Made by a program: the position numbers and the translations under genes
Shown here: positions 10,127 through 18,814 of the stretch, in pieces
Position numbering within the stretch: the stretch's first letter is position 1
Layout of the letters: each line of letters starts with the position of its first letter
Assembly: GCF_000365025.1 (NCBI RefSeq)
Contig: NZ_KB823011.1
Span: 702,621-766,620 of the forward strand
Direction: 5' to 3'
Source: Robiginitomaculum antarcticum DSM 21748
Lineage (GTDB): Bacteria > Pseudomonadota > Alphaproteobacteria > Caulobacterales > Maricaulaceae
Length of the DNA: 64,000 nt
Notes under the pieces: model-generated
The model's input: the letters and a program-made list of their open reading frames with translations, nothing else
Told to the model about the DNA's origin: nothing
The model's database searches: none

Positions 10127-10759
10127 TTAGCCCGGAAGGACGTCTTTTGTATCCGTACGGCTCTCATAAACATGATCGACAATGCCGAAATCCTTGGCTT
10201 CCTGCGCTGTCATAAAGAAGTCACGGTCCAGCGTTTTCTCAATCGTCGCGTATTTCTGGCCGGTATGTTTAACGTAAATCTCGTTCAGGCGCTTTTTCAT
10301 CGCCAGAATATCATTGGCGTGACGCTGGATATCAGAAGCCTGACCGCGGAAGCCGCCCGACGGTTGATGAACCATGACGCGCGCATTGGGCAGTGCCACG
10401 CGCATATCTTTCTCGCCGGCACATAATAGAAGCGAGCCCATAGAGGCCGCCTGCCCCATTACAACCGTGCTAACCGGCGCTTTGATATACTGCATGGTGT
10501 CGTAAATCGACATCCCCGCCGTCACAACGCCGCCCGGACTGTTGATATACATGCTGATTTCTTTTTTCGGGTTCTCTGATTCTAAAAACAGAAGCTGCGC
10601 GCAGATCAGGCTGCTCATCCCGTCCTCGACCACGCCCGTCAGGAAGATAATGCGTTCCTTCAGCAGGCGGGAGAAAATATCAAATGCGCGTTCACCGCGG
10701 CTGGTTTGCTCCACGACCATCGGAACGAGGTTCATCATAACGTCTTTAGGATCTTGCAT
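10127..10759 (-). CDS. clpP: ATP-dependent Clp protease proteolytic subunit ClpP
   Basis: Serine protease that forms the tetradecameric chamber of ClpXP and ClpAP. The 210-residue protein carries the catalytic triad Ser106 (GQAASMGS), His131 (VMVHQPSGG) and Asp180 (LDRDFF), with spacing equal to the E. coli enzyme. Start at ATG 10759 with AAGGA 6 bases upstream. The C-terminus (TDTKDVLPG) is short, as usual. It lies upstream of clpX and downstream of tig, separated from tig by a 356-base gap containing the tig terminator. Confidence 0.98.
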   Translation of the reverse strand: MQDPKDVMMNLVPMVVEQTSRGERAFDIFSRLLKERIIFLTGVVEDGMSSLICAQLLFLESENPKKEISMYINSPGGVVTAGMSIYDTMQYIKAPVSTVVMGQAASMGSLLLCAGEKDMRVALPNARVMVHQPSGGFRGQASDIQRHANDILAMKKRLNEIYVKHTGQKYATIEKTLDRDFFMTAQEAKDFGIVDHVYESRTDTKDVLPG

Positions 10760-10911
10760 CTTTATTCCTTAAATAAATTTCTCACCGCGACTCGCGCCGA
10801 TCTTCAGACACTGTGGTGAACAAAAAGTGTTACCGTTATATTGATATGCCCATCTTTAATGGCAAGAGCGTATGTGGGTTTGGTTCAGTTTTAATTAGCA
10901 GTCTCACAGCC

Positions 10912-11007
10912 TTAGGCATTAGAATGATCACTATCTAAGCCCAAACTTACAGGATTACCTTGAATATCGGTTTCAATTAGAAACGTTAGCGTCTTCGTTT
11001 CGTTCAT
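10912..11007 (-). CDS. possible small protein, 31 residues, unrecognised
   Basis: In the 356-base gap between clpP and tig an ATG at 11007, preceded by GGGG at about 8 bases, opens 31 codons ending at TAA 10912. The peptide (begins MNETKTLTFLIETD, ends SDHSNA) has no membrane segment or motif I know. It begins beyond the tig terminator. It may be chance; the rest of the gap shows nothing else convincing. Confidence 0.2.
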   Translation of the reverse strand: MNETKTLTFLIETDIQGNPVSLGLDSDHSNA

Positions 11008-11067
11008 ATAGACCCCGGATGGATTAGAATTTTATGAGACACGGGACGCGGATTTAAGCAAACAAAA

Positions 11068-11089
11068 AGCCCGGCGCAAAGGCCGGGCT
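11068..11089 (-). terminator. rho-independent terminator after tig
   Basis: Stem AGCCCGGC / GCCGGGCT (8 bp) with a six-base loop, followed on the minus strand by TTTTTG. It lies 27 bases past the tig stop codon and separates tig from clpP. Confidence 0.85.
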
Positions 11090-11115
11090 GTTCAATTCGT
11101 AACCTAAGTCAAAGA

Positions 11116-12456
11116 CTAAATGCCTTCGTCTTCGGCAAAGAGAACGTCGCGTTTAACTTTTTTGTCTTTGACTTCGGCGGCTTCGATGATCAGGTCCACG
11201 ACCTTTTCTTCATAAATCGGCGCGCGAAGCTGGGCGACAGCATTCGGGTTCTTTTGGTAGAATTCGAACACTTGCTGCTCTTGACCCGGATAGTTGCGGG
11301 CTTCGCGAACCATAGCGGCTTGCAGCTCTTCATTAGTGATTTGGATGTCCTGCTTGGAGCCCATTTCCGCTAAAACGAGGCCAAGACGCACGCGGCGCTC
11401 GGCAATCTTGCGGTAATCTTTCTCAAGCTGCTTATCTGTTTTCTTGGAGTCGTCCTCGTCAAGCTGTCCGGCTTCTTTTTCAGCCTGAACCTGCTGCCAG
11501 ATCGCGCCGAATTCGGCTTCAACCATGCCCGGCGGCAGATCGAAATCATGGAGTTTGTCCAGCTCATCTAAAATGACGCGCTTAAGCTTCATGCGCGACT
11601 GACCGTCAATTTCGGCTTTGGCTTGATCACTAATGGCGGCTTTGAGCGCGTCCATATCAGCCACGCCGAAACGCGCGGCAAATTCATCGTTCATCTCGGC
11701 GTCTTGCGCGCCCTGGACTTCATGCACTTCAGTTTCAAATACCGCGTCTTTACCGGCCAGATCTTTAGCCTGGTAATCTGCGGGGAAAGTGACTTTCACG
11801 TCCAGCTTGTCACCGGCTTTAACGCCGACGAGCTGCTCTTCAAAACCGGGGATGAAAGAGTTGGACCCCAGTACAAGCTGATGGCCTTCCATCGCGCCGC
11901 CGTCAAAGGCCTCGCCGTCAACGCGGCCGGTAAAGTCGATCAGAACCGCGTCGCCGTCTTTGGCTTTGGCGGTTTTGGCTTTTTTCTTATAGGTTTTTTG
12001 GCCTTCGCCAAGCTTTTCAAGACGCTCTGTAATGTCTTTATCGTCAACATCCATGGTCAGGCGCGTCAGCTTAAGTTTTGACGGATCAGCCGGTTCAAAT
12101 TCAGGAATAATCTCGACAGACAATTTATAGTCCAGATCCACATCACCCGTGGTCAGCTTTTCCGCATCAGACTTCATTTCAATTGAGGGCTGTACGGCGG
12201 GACGGAGCTTTTTCTCTTCGAGAACTTTCTGACTGGTCTCGGTCACAGTCTCAGTGATGACATCGCTCATGATCGATTTGCCGAACATTTTACGGATATG
12301 AGAGACAGGAACCTTGCCGGGACGGAAGCCCTTTAAGCGCACTTCGCCCTTCATTTGTTCAATCTTGGCTGTCAGCTTAGTCGCCAGTTCGTCTTTGGGG
12401 ACGATAACTTCATAAATATGTGACAGACCTTTGGTGTCGACGTCTTTAATTTGCAT
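11116..12456 (-). CDS. tig: trigger factor
   Basis: Ribosome-bound chaperone and peptidyl-prolyl isomerase. The 446-residue protein has the N-terminal ribosome-binding domain with the signature GFRPGKVP (about residues 44-51), the FKBP-type PPIase domain (about 155-245, with DFTGRVDGEAFDGG), and a helical C-terminal chaperone domain. ATG 12456 is preceded by AGGAT. It is the first gene of the tig-clpP-clpX-lon block and ends at a strong terminator, so it is probably transcribed separately from clpP. Confidence 0.97.
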   Translation of the reverse strand: MQIKDVDTKGLSHIYEVIVPKDELATKLTAKIEQMKGEVRLKGFRPGKVPVSHIRKMFGKSIMSDVITETVTETSQKVLEEKKLRPAVQPSIEMKSDAEKLTTGDVDLDYKLSVEIIPEFEPADPSKLKLTRLTMDVDDKDITERLEKLGEGQKTYKKKAKTAKAKDGDAVLIDFTGRVDGEAFDGGAMEGHQLVLGSNSFIPGFEEQLVGVKAGDKLDVKVTFPADYQAKDLAGKDAVFETEVHEVQGAQDAEMNDEFAARFGVADMDALKAAISDQAKAEIDGQSRMKLKRVILDELDKLHDFDLPPGMVEAEFGAIWQQVQAEKEAGQLDEDDSKKTDKQLEKDYRKIAERRVRLGLVLAEMGSKQDIQITNEELQAAMVREARNYPGQEQQVFEFYQKNPNAVAQLRAPIYEEKVVDLIIEAAEVKDKKVKRDVLFAEDEGI

Positions 12457-12865
12457 GGTAATATCCTACGCTCGGGCGGGCGGCATGTGATTATATCTGG
12501 CCCGGGGAATCTAATTAGCGCGCCTTATAGCGGCTCGCGCGCGCAAGGCAACATGCCACAGCGTCCATTCACATCAATTTTGCAGAGCTTGTCGGCACAG
12601 CGGAATCGCTCAACACTCCTGCCTTCACGACTTTCATTGTCGCCGCCATACCTTTCGGGATGCTTTTATCAGACATGTGGCAATACTGACCGGGCTATCC
12701 GGCCGCCGCGTGTCGCAGAATGTACTCGCCAGATACATATACGCGGCAACACCGGCAAAATTCTGTTCAGCGTGCGGTTTTTACCGCTGGCACGCATTTC
12801 CGCCAAAGCCTGCGCCAATGATGAGCGTCTTGATCTCTTCGGGCAAGCCAGTCTGCACGGAAGGG
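12457..12865. other. 409-base intergenic stretch upstream of tig
   Basis: Holds the tig promoter region near its left end. Open frames across it have unlikely composition and start codons without ribosome sites. One plus-strand frame reads KFCSACG near 12756 and a faint Nudix-like string after it, too weak to call. I see no RNA gene. Confidence 0.5.
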
Positions 12866-13051
12866 CTAGGCCGCGTCGAAGCGGGCTTTATTCTCCGCCA
12901 TCCAGCGCATACCGTCTTCTTTGGTTTTGCTACTGTCATTCATGACGTCGCTATGCGCCGTCTTGTAATGCGGCATCAGCTTTTGCATCCAGTCGTCGAA
13001 AGTCTCCGCGCTTGCTTTGTGATCACATAAATCGCATGTCAGGGTTTTCAT
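12866..13051 (-). CDS. small Cys/His protein, DUF1059-like
   Basis: A 61-residue protein with a strong AGGAG ribosome site 6 bases before ATG 13051. The N-terminus has TCDLCDHKA, a C-x-x-C knuckle, followed by HYKTAH, so it could bind a metal; this pattern resembles DUF1059-type small proteins. No signal peptide or membrane segment. It diverges from the acyl-CoA dehydrogenase at 13165, with a 20-bp palindrome between them that could control both. The family name is tentative. Confidence 0.55.
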   Translation of the reverse strand: MKTLTCDLCDHKASAETFDDWMQKLMPHYKTAHSDVMNDSSKTKEDGMRWMAENKARFDAA

Positions 13052-13091
13052 AATCGTCTCCTATTCATTCGTGTAGACCCATTAAAGCGGT

Positions 13092-13111
13092 ATATGCAAT
13101 GATTTGCATAT
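13092..13111. promoter_or_regulatory. 20-bp palindromic operator candidate, site 1
   Basis: ATATGCAA-TGAT-TTGCATAT, a perfect 8-4-8 inverted repeat located 53 bases before the acyl-CoA dehydrogenase ATG (13165) and 40 bases before the divergent small gene. Near-identical sites occur at 21245 and 26710. The size and symmetry fit a TetR-type dimer site. Function is inferred. Confidence 0.7.
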
Positions 13112-13164
13112 TAAGGCCTGCGCCATTACGCTGTTCTAACATTCTTATTACTGCCGGACGAAAC

Positions 13165-14322
13165 ATGGATATCTACACTGACGAGCACCGCGCCATTGCC
13201 GGGACAATGCGTAAAATCATTGAAAAAGACATTAACCCCTATGTTGATCAGTGGGAGAAAGACCGCATTTTTCCGGCGCATGACGTCTTTAAAAAACTTG
13301 GCGATGCAGGGCTTCTCGGCATTCAAAAACCGGAAAAATATGGCGGCATGGGTCTTGACTATACTTACCAGGTCGCCGCCGTCGAAGCGCTGGGCGCAAT
13401 TAACTGCGCGGGCATCCCTATGGCGATCGGCGTACAAACTGATATGGCGACGCCCGCGCTCGCCAAATATGGCAGCGAAGCTTTGTGTAATGAGTTTCTG
13501 GTCCCCGCTATAGCGGGCGATATGGTCGCCTGCATCGGCGTGTCTGAACCTTCCGCCGGCTCAGATGTGGCCGCGATCAAAACCAAAGCCCGCAAAGACG
13601 GCGATGATTACATCATCAATGGCGGCAAGATGTGGATCACTAACAGCTATCAGGCCGATTTTATGGTTGCCCTTTGCAACACTTCGGACGGCCATAAACA
13701 CAGCAATAAAAGCCTGATCGTGATCCCGATGGAGACACCGGGCGTGGTGCGCGCCAAAAAGCTGGAAAAGATCGGCAATCACAGCAGTGATACCGGACAG
13801 ATATTTTTCGAAGATGTGCGCGTGCCGCAAGCCAACCTGATCGGCACCGAGGGCGCAGGCTTTATGTATCAGATGCAGCAATTCGAAGAAGAGCGCCTCT
13901 GGGCGGCGGTCTCCACCCTGCCCGGCCTTCAAGCCTGTATCGACGAGACCATTGAGTATACGCGGCAGCGCGAAGTCTTCGGCAAACCGATCCTTGATAA
14001 TCAGGTCGTGCATTACCGCCTCGCCGAGCTCCAAATTGAGGTCGAGCTATACCGCGCCCTTGTCGAAAAATGCGTCACGCAATATGCGCGCGGCGAAAAC
14101 ATCACCAAGCTGGTCTCTATGCTGAAAGTCAAATCCGGGAGGCTCTTACGCGAAGTCACGGATGCCTGCCTGCAATATTGGGGCGGTATGGGCTATATGG
14201 ACGAAACACTCATAGCGCGGCGCTTTCGCGATGGCCGCCTCGCCTCTATTGGCGGCGGCGCAGACGAAGTCATGCTCGGCGTAATCTGTAAAATGCTGGG
14301 AACGTTGCCGGGGCGGAAGTAG
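13165..14322 (+). CDS. acyl-CoA dehydrogenase (complete, single-subunit type)
   Basis: FAD enzyme that introduces a 2,3-double bond in an acyl-CoA. Start ATG 13165 (MDIYTDEHRAIAGTMRK); an upstream in-frame ATG at 13099 would overlap the palindrome. The 385-residue protein has the N-terminal helical domain, the signature VSEPSAGSD in the beta domain, and the second signature QYWGGMGYMDE near the C-terminus; GGGADEVML closes the domain. Length is normal. It is transcribed alone, in the opposite direction to the big dehydrogenase operon but within the same catabolic island. Substrate unknown; the overall look is of a citronellyl/isovaleryl-type dehydrogenase, which is only a guess. Confidence 0.95.
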   Translation: MDIYTDEHRAIAGTMRKIIEKDINPYVDQWEKDRIFPAHDVFKKLGDAGLLGIQKPEKYGGMGLDYTYQVAAVEALGAINCAGIPMAIGVQTDMATPALAKYGSEALCNEFLVPAIAGDMVACIGVSEPSAGSDVAAIKTKARKDGDDYIINGGKMWITNSYQADFMVALCNTSDGHKHSNKSLIVIPMETPGVVRAKKLEKIGNHSSDTGQIFFEDVRVPQANLIGTEGAGFMYQMQQFEEERLWAAVSTLPGLQACIDETIEYTRQREVFGKPILDNQVVHYRLAELQIEVELYRALVEKCVTQYARGENITKLVSMLKVKSGRLLREVTDACLQYWGGMGYMDETLIARRFRDGRLASIGGGADEVMLGVICKMLGTLPGRK

Positions 14323-14370
14323 TGTATCCAGGTTTCTGGTGTGGATGAAGATTGAGCACCTCTCCCAATT

Positions 14371-14560
14371 ACCGTCATCCTCGGGTCAAGCCCGAGTCGA
14401 ACCGGCGTTCCGGATGACGGTTCGGAGTGTTAAGAGCTTTAGTTTGGTGGATATAAATAAATTCATCCCCACCCCTGAATCCTGCCCTATCTTCAAATTG
14501 TTCTTATCGCATTGGGCAGGCAAGCGTACGTTGGCTGGCTGGCAGGTAAGACGGTGTTGG
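14371..14560. repeat. dispersed intergenic repeat with a palindromic head
   Basis: Begins with ACCGTCATCC and the palindrome CTCGGGTCAAGCCCGAG; GGATGACGGT closes the 51-base head at 14421. The following stretch (GATATAAATAA, CATCCCCACCCC, TGCCCTATCTTCAAATTG) is recognisably similar to 63845-63935 next to the REPIN-like element. It is intergenic in both places, with no coding content, so it is likely a non-autonomous dispersed repeat. Boundaries are approximate. Confidence 0.6.
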
Positions 14561-14899
14561 GTGTAGGTTCGACGGGTAACGCCGGAGAGGCCGGCCCGCT
14601 AAGCGTGAGCTGTCTAGCGCCTCGACTGGCTAATTCGGCCGTTTAGCAAAGACATTGCTGTGCTGACGCTCAAACAGAGTTTGGGCGCCATGTCGGGTAT
14701 GCGGCGCAATCCGTATTTCCGGCAGGGACTTTAAGAAACGAAATTATATTTACGCGTACCCAAACAGGTAGCCCCTGTTTTTTAATGTCCCGCACAGACG
14801 CCCTTTTTAACACGAGATAAAGAGACGCAGATAAAAGAGAAATCAGAGATACCGCGTTACGCCCTATACAAACTATCTTCAATGCGACATGGGCAGGCC
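14561..14899. other. non-coding stretch ending in a plus-strand terminator
   Basis: Between the repeat and the methyltransferase gene. Several short hairpins (for example GGCCGGCC near 14590) but no credible protein gene. It could hold a short transcript that ends at the terminator at 14762. Confidence 0.4.
14762..14783 (+). terminator. rho-independent terminator with no gene directly upstream
   Basis: Stem AAACAGG / CCTGTTT with a five-base loop, running into TTTTTTAA. It lies 440 bases past the acyl-CoA dehydrogenase stop and 117 bases before the methyltransferase start. It may end the dehydrogenase transcript, an unannotated RNA, or act as a leader attenuator for the methyltransferase. 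Confidence 0.6.
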
Positions 14900-16036
14900 A
14901 TGAACAGCGCAACAAAATTTGAAATATTCCTCGGCACGCAGCCCGGGCTGGAGCGCGTCTTGCGCGACGAAGCGATTGAGGCCGGCTATAAAAAAGCCAA
15001 GACAGTTAATGGCGGCGTGACCTTTTGGGGGGATTGGAGCGATGTGTGGCGCGCTAATTTAACCCTACGCGGGCCGTCCAAAGTGCTCGCGCGTATCGGT
15101 ACAATCCGCGCCTTTCATTTGGCACAGCTCGATAAACGCGCGCGCAAATTCGCCTGGGGGAACACCATTCCGCCCGGCCTGCGGGTGCGCGTCGAAGTCG
15201 TCACCAGTCAGAAAAGTAAAATCTATCATGCCGGCGCAGCCGCCGAGCGCATAGAGCGCGCTATGGCCGAAGACCACGGCGTAATCATTGCTAAAGATGC
15301 CGATGACGCGCAGATCGTAATCAAAGCACGCATAGACGATAATAATGTCATTCTCTCCGTCGATACCTCCGGCGCGGGCCTTCACAAGCGCGGTCATAAA
15401 CAGGCCATGGGCAAAGCGCCGCTGCGCGAAACGATGGCGGCGCTATTGCTGCGCGCTTGCGAATATAACGGCACCGAGCCTGTGCTGGATCCGATGTGCG
15501 GCTCCGGTACATTTATCATTGAGGCCGCCGAGATCGCTGCAGGATTTATGGCCGGACGGTCGCGCCGCTTTGCGTTTGAACAGCTCGCTACATTTGACGC
15601 GGCGCAGGTCGCGCAGATCCGCCGCGATTGGCAAGAGGCGCATCCGGCGCCGTCCAAACTGCAAGGGTTTTACGGCTCTGATCGCAATGAAAAAGTTATC
15701 GGTTTTGCGAAGCAGAACGCAAGGCGCGCCGGAATAGAGCAATTCTGCACCTTCGCCCCGCTCGCCATATCGTCGGTGAAACCGCCGGCTGGCCCGCCCG
15801 GATTGGTTATGGTCAACCCGCCTTATGGGTCGCGTATCGGCAATAAAAAAGAGCTGTTTTCGCTCTATCACGCCTTTGGGGAGGTCATGCGGGATCGTTT
15901 TTCAGGCTGGCGCATCGGCATGGTCACGTCTGATACTATGCTGGCAGAGTCTACAAAATTGCCGTGGCTCCCGACGAATGCGCCGATTGCCCATGGCGGG
16001 TTAAAAGTAAAATTGTTTCAGACCGGGCCGCTATAA
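14900..16036 (+). CDS. THUMP-domain class I SAM-dependent RNA methyltransferase (RlmL-like)
   Basis: Probably an N2-guanine methyltransferase of 23S rRNA. The 378-residue protein (start ATG 14900, GGCAGG before it; ATG 14882 is possible) has an N-terminal ferredoxin-like/THUMP region (about 1-155), then a Rossmann methyltransferase domain with the SAM motif DPMCGSGTF and the catalytic NPPYG motif characteristic of N-methylation of exocyclic amines. It corresponds to the first half of E. coli RlmKL; the second (RlmK) half is absent. It converges on the MaoC gene with a 9-base gap. Exact target base not proven. Confidence 0.9.
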   Translation: MNSATKFEIFLGTQPGLERVLRDEAIEAGYKKAKTVNGGVTFWGDWSDVWRANLTLRGPSKVLARIGTIRAFHLAQLDKRARKFAWGNTIPPGLRVRVEVVTSQKSKIYHAGAAAERIERAMAEDHGVIIAKDADDAQIVIKARIDDNNVILSVDTSGAGLHKRGHKQAMGKAPLRETMAALLLRACEYNGTEPVLDPMCGSGTFIIEAAEIAAGFMAGRSRRFAFEQLATFDAAQVAQIRRDWQEAHPAPSKLQGFYGSDRNEKVIGFAKQNARRAGIEQFCTFAPLAISSVKPPAGPPGLVMVNPPYGSRIGNKKELFSLYHAFGEVMRDRFSGWRIGMVTSDTMLAESTKLPWLPTNAPIAHGGLKVKLFQTGPL

Positions 16037-16045
16037 TGGTGCCTT

Positions 16046-16504
16046 TTAGCCCGTGAACTGCATGCCGAGCCAGTCGGCGATAAGCGCCGGTTTTTCAACG
16101 CCTTCAATCTCGACGGTGATTTCATAGGTGAGCAAATGCTGGCCCGGTTTTTTCTCAACCGCGTCTTTAAGTTTGAAATGGCCGCGCACTTTGCTGCCAC
16201 TGGGAACGGGATTGATGAAGCGGACTTTTTCAAATCCGTAATTCACACCCATTTTCACGCCTTCAATGACAAGGCCGGCGCCTTCACTGAATTTAGACAA
16301 TAGAGACAAAGTCAGAAAGCCATGCGCAATCGTTCCGCCAAATGGCGTCATCTTAGCGGCCGCTTCGTTAACGTGAATAAATTGATGATCTTCAGTGACT
16401 TCTGCAAATCTATTGATGCGGTCTTGACTGACAGTTATCCAGTCACTCGTGCCAATATCGCTGCCGATCATACCCTGTAATTCAGATGCTTTAACGGTTT
16501 TCAT
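16046..16504 (-). CDS. MaoC-family (R)-specific enoyl-CoA hydratase
   Basis: Hot-dog fold hydratase of 152 residues, adding water to a trans-2-enoyl-CoA. The catalytic region reads EDHQFIHVNE followed by FGGTIAHGFLTLS, with the Asp/His pair of the family. GAGGGAGAG precedes the ATG. It is the last gene of the minus-strand operon (thiolase, small gene, SDR, two dehydrogenases, MaoC), 19 bases after the second dehydrogenase. With the SDR next door it suggests the hydration and dehydrogenation steps of a beta-oxidation-like cycle. Confidence 0.92.
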   Translation of the reverse strand: MKTVKASELQGMIGSDIGTSDWITVSQDRINRFAEVTEDHQFIHVNEAAAKMTPFGGTIAHGFLTLSLLSKFSEGAGLVIEGVKMGVNYGFEKVRFINPVPSGSKVRGHFKLKDAVEKKPGQHLLTYEITVEIEGVEKPALIADWLGMQFTG

Positions 16505-16523
16505 GGTCTCTCCCTCTTATATT

Positions 16524-17639
16524 TTAGTAATGACTTTGCGTGGCCAGTTGATCAAAATGATAACTCGCATCGCCCAGCAGTTCTTGCAATACGCGGATGC
16601 GTTTCATGTAAAGGCCGATATCATATTCGTCAGTCATACCGACACCGCCATGCATTTGCACGCCTTCTTGGCTGGCCAGCTTGGCAAAACTGCCCAGCTT
16701 GGCCTTCGCCATAGCGCAATATTTCGCGGCGTTTTCATCGCCCTCATCCAGCGCCGTCAGCGAAGCAAGTACAGCCGAGCGCGCCAGTTGATATTCGGAA
16801 TAAAGATGCGAGGCGCGGTGCTGCAAGCCTTGGAACTCGCCAATGATTTTGCCAAATTGCTTCCGCTCTTTGATATAGGCGACGGTCATCTCAAACGCCG
16901 CCCCGCCCGCACCGAGAAGCTCTGCCGCGACAACGGCCCGGCCTGCGGACATGACTTTGGTCAAAACATCATCGCCTTCGCTGAGACGCGCGTCACCCGT
17001 CACTTCAACGTCTTTCAGGTCGATGCGCGCCGCATTACGGCTGTCGACCATGATTGTGCGTTCAATATCCACGCCCGCCGTTTTCGGATCAACCAGAAAC
17101 AGACCGATTTGCTCATCATCCATGCGCGCCGCGACGATCAACTGATCAGCCACATGGCCATCAACGACCATGGCTTTCGCGCCATTGATTTTAAAGCCAT
17201 TGCCCGACGTTTCCGCGCGGGTCTGGATACCCTTTGGATTGTGCTTTGCGCCTTCATCCAATGCGAGCGCCATAACCGCCCGCCCGCCTGAAATGGCGGA
17301 TAACCATTTGGCTTTCTGCTCAGCCGTGCCGCCGTGGCGGATCGCTGTTGCGGCCAATATAGCCGTGGACAGAAACGGTGACGCCGAGAGATTGCGGCCC
17401 ATTTGCTCGGCCAGCAGTCCGGCCGCCATAAAGCCCATATCCACGCCGCCATGATCTTCATCGACGCAAACGCCGGCAAAGCCCATATCGGCCATTTCCG
17501 CCCAAAGCGCGCGGTCAAAACCAGTCTCATCGCGTGCATCGCGCAGTTTGCGCAGTGCCGTGACGGGCGCTTTATTGGCAAAGAAGCCTTCCGCTGTGTC
17601 GCGCAGCGTGACTTCGTCTTCGTTTAATACAAGTGCCAT
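16524..17639 (-). CDS. acyl-CoA dehydrogenase, divergent subunit of a tandem pair
   Basis: 371 residues of dehydrogenase fold. The usual FAD/substrate signature (S-E-P-x-x-G-S-D) is not conserved; the matching region reads ALALDEGAKHNPKG. The C-terminal signature QMHGGVGMTDEYDIG is kept. The gene starts 2 bases after the preceding dehydrogenase, which has the reverse pattern. Tandem pairs with complementary loss of motifs are known to form alpha2-beta2 enzymes (for example the mycobacterial FadE pairs acting on steroid side chains). I infer that these two make one heteromeric enzyme for a bulky acyl-CoA. Cytosolic; substrate unknown. Confidence 0.9.
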   Translation of the reverse strand: MALVLNEDEVTLRDTAEGFFANKAPVTALRKLRDARDETGFDRALWAEMADMGFAGVCVDEDHGGVDMGFMAAGLLAEQMGRNLSASPFLSTAILAATAIRHGGTAEQKAKWLSAISGGRAVMALALDEGAKHNPKGIQTRAETSGNGFKINGAKAMVVDGHVADQLIVAARMDDEQIGLFLVDPKTAGVDIERTIMVDSRNAARIDLKDVEVTGDARLSEGDDVLTKVMSAGRAVVAAELLGAGGAAFEMTVAYIKERKQFGKIIGEFQGLQHRASHLYSEYQLARSAVLASLTALDEGDENAAKYCAMAKAKLGSFAKLASQEGVQMHGGVGMTDEYDIGLYMKRIRVLQELLGDASYHFDQLATQSHY

Positions 17640-17641
17640 AT

Positions 17642-18814
17642 TTACGCCCCGGGAAGCTGAAGGATATGTTTGGAAATGATGTTGAGCTGCACTTCGGATG
17701 TGCCGCCTTCAATCGAATTGCCTTTGGTGCGCAGCCATGTACGGGCCAAATTGCCCTCTTCGCTACGCTCGCTTTCCCATTCCAGACCGTCATGTCCGGC
17801 GGCGTCCATCAACAACTCAAACTTACGCTTATTCAGCTCTGTGCCGTAATATTTTAGCATAGAGCTATTCGCGCCCAGCGACGCGCCCGCTTTGGCCTCC
17901 GCGAGCATACGCGCCATGGTCATGGACATCGCCCAGTCATCAATCTCGGCTTCGGCAATTTTACCGCGCAAATAGGGGTCAGGCATTTTACCCTCGACCG
18001 TGCCGGTTTGCTGCACCGCCATTTCAGACAGGCTACGCGAGAGCGGCGACTCGCCAATCATTTCGCGCTCATGGGTCAGCAGGTATTTGGCGATATTCCA
18101 GCCCTGTCCCTCTTCACCAACCAAATTTTCTTTGGGGACTTTGACGTCATTCATGAAGGTTTCGCAGAAGGGCGATTTACCGGAAATCAGTTTGATCGGG
18201 CGGGTTTCAACACCTTCGCTTTCCATATCGAACAGAACGAAGCTGATGCCTTGATGTTTTGTGCCGGAATTATCCGTGCGCACCAGACAGAAAATCCAGT
18301 CGGCTTGGTCGGCATAACTGGTCCAGACCTTTTGGCCATTGACCAGATAATAATCACCTTTGTCTTCAGCCTTCGTGGCCAGAGAGGCGAGATCAGATCC
18401 TGCGCCCGGCTCGGAATAGCCTTGGCACCAGCGGATTTCGCCGCGGGCTATTGGCGGTAAAAACTCTAATTTTTGGTCTTCGCTACCGAATTTTAAGAGT
18501 GCGGGGCCAAGCATCCAAATACCAAAGGACGGCAGCGGATTGCGCGCATTAATACGTTTCATTTCCTGTTTCAGGATCTGGGCTTGCGCGCGGTTCAGGC
18601 CCGCGCCGCCATATTTTTTATCCCAGCTGGGCACGGTCCAGCCCTTGGCGAGCATACGCTCAAACCAGAGTTTTTGGTCTTCGGATTGAAACTTTGCGCC
18701 GCGGCCGCCCCAATACATCTCGCTGTCAGATTTGACGGGTGCGCGCATTGATTTCGGACAGTTTTCTTCAAGCCAGGCGCGCGTCTCCGCGCGAAACTGT
18801 TTTAAATCGCTCAT
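17642..18814 (-). CDS. acyl-CoA dehydrogenase, partner subunit of the tandem pair
   Basis: 390 residues. Starts MSDLKQFRAETRAWLEENCP, typical of the long-N-terminus group found in heteromeric dehydrogenases. It has the FAD-contact signature YSEPGAGSD and, near the C-terminus, IEGGTSEVQLNII. Its ATG overlaps the SDR stop codon by 4 bases (ATGA), and the second dehydrogenase starts 2 bases after its stop, so translation is likely coupled. Together with the neighbour it probably forms a two-gene dehydrogenase. The W-rich region AKGWTVPSWDKKYGG is usual for the group. Confidence 0.93.
   Translation of the reverse strand: MSDLKQFRAETRAWLEENCPKSMRAPVKSDSEMYWGGRGAKFQSEDQKLWFERMLAKGWTVPSWDKKYGGAGLNRAQAQILKQEMKRINARNPLPSFGIWMLGPALLKFGSEDQKLEFLPPIARGEIRWCQGYSEPGAGSDLASLATKAEDKGDYYLVNGQKVWTSYADQADWIFCLVRTDNSGTKHQGISFVLFDMESEGVETRPIKLISGKSPFCETFMNDVKVPKENLVGEEGQGWNIAKYLLTHEREMIGESPLSRSLSEMAVQQTGTVEGKMPDPYLRGKIAEAEIDDWAMSMTMARMLAEAKAGASLGANSSMLKYYGTELNKRKFELLMDAAGHDGLEWESERSEEGNLARTWLRTKGNSIEGGTSEVQLNIISKHILQLPGA

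Noticed and set aside
12677-12870. Plus-strand frame with KFCSACG followed by a string loosely like the Nudix hydrolase NudC zinc region
   Set aside because: The match is a few residues only, the Nudix box is absent, and the frame runs antisense into a well-supported small gene.
14670-14915. 81-codon minus-strand frame overlapping the methyltransferase start
   Set aside because: Non-ATG-like start context, no ribosome site, overlaps a real gene and a terminator.
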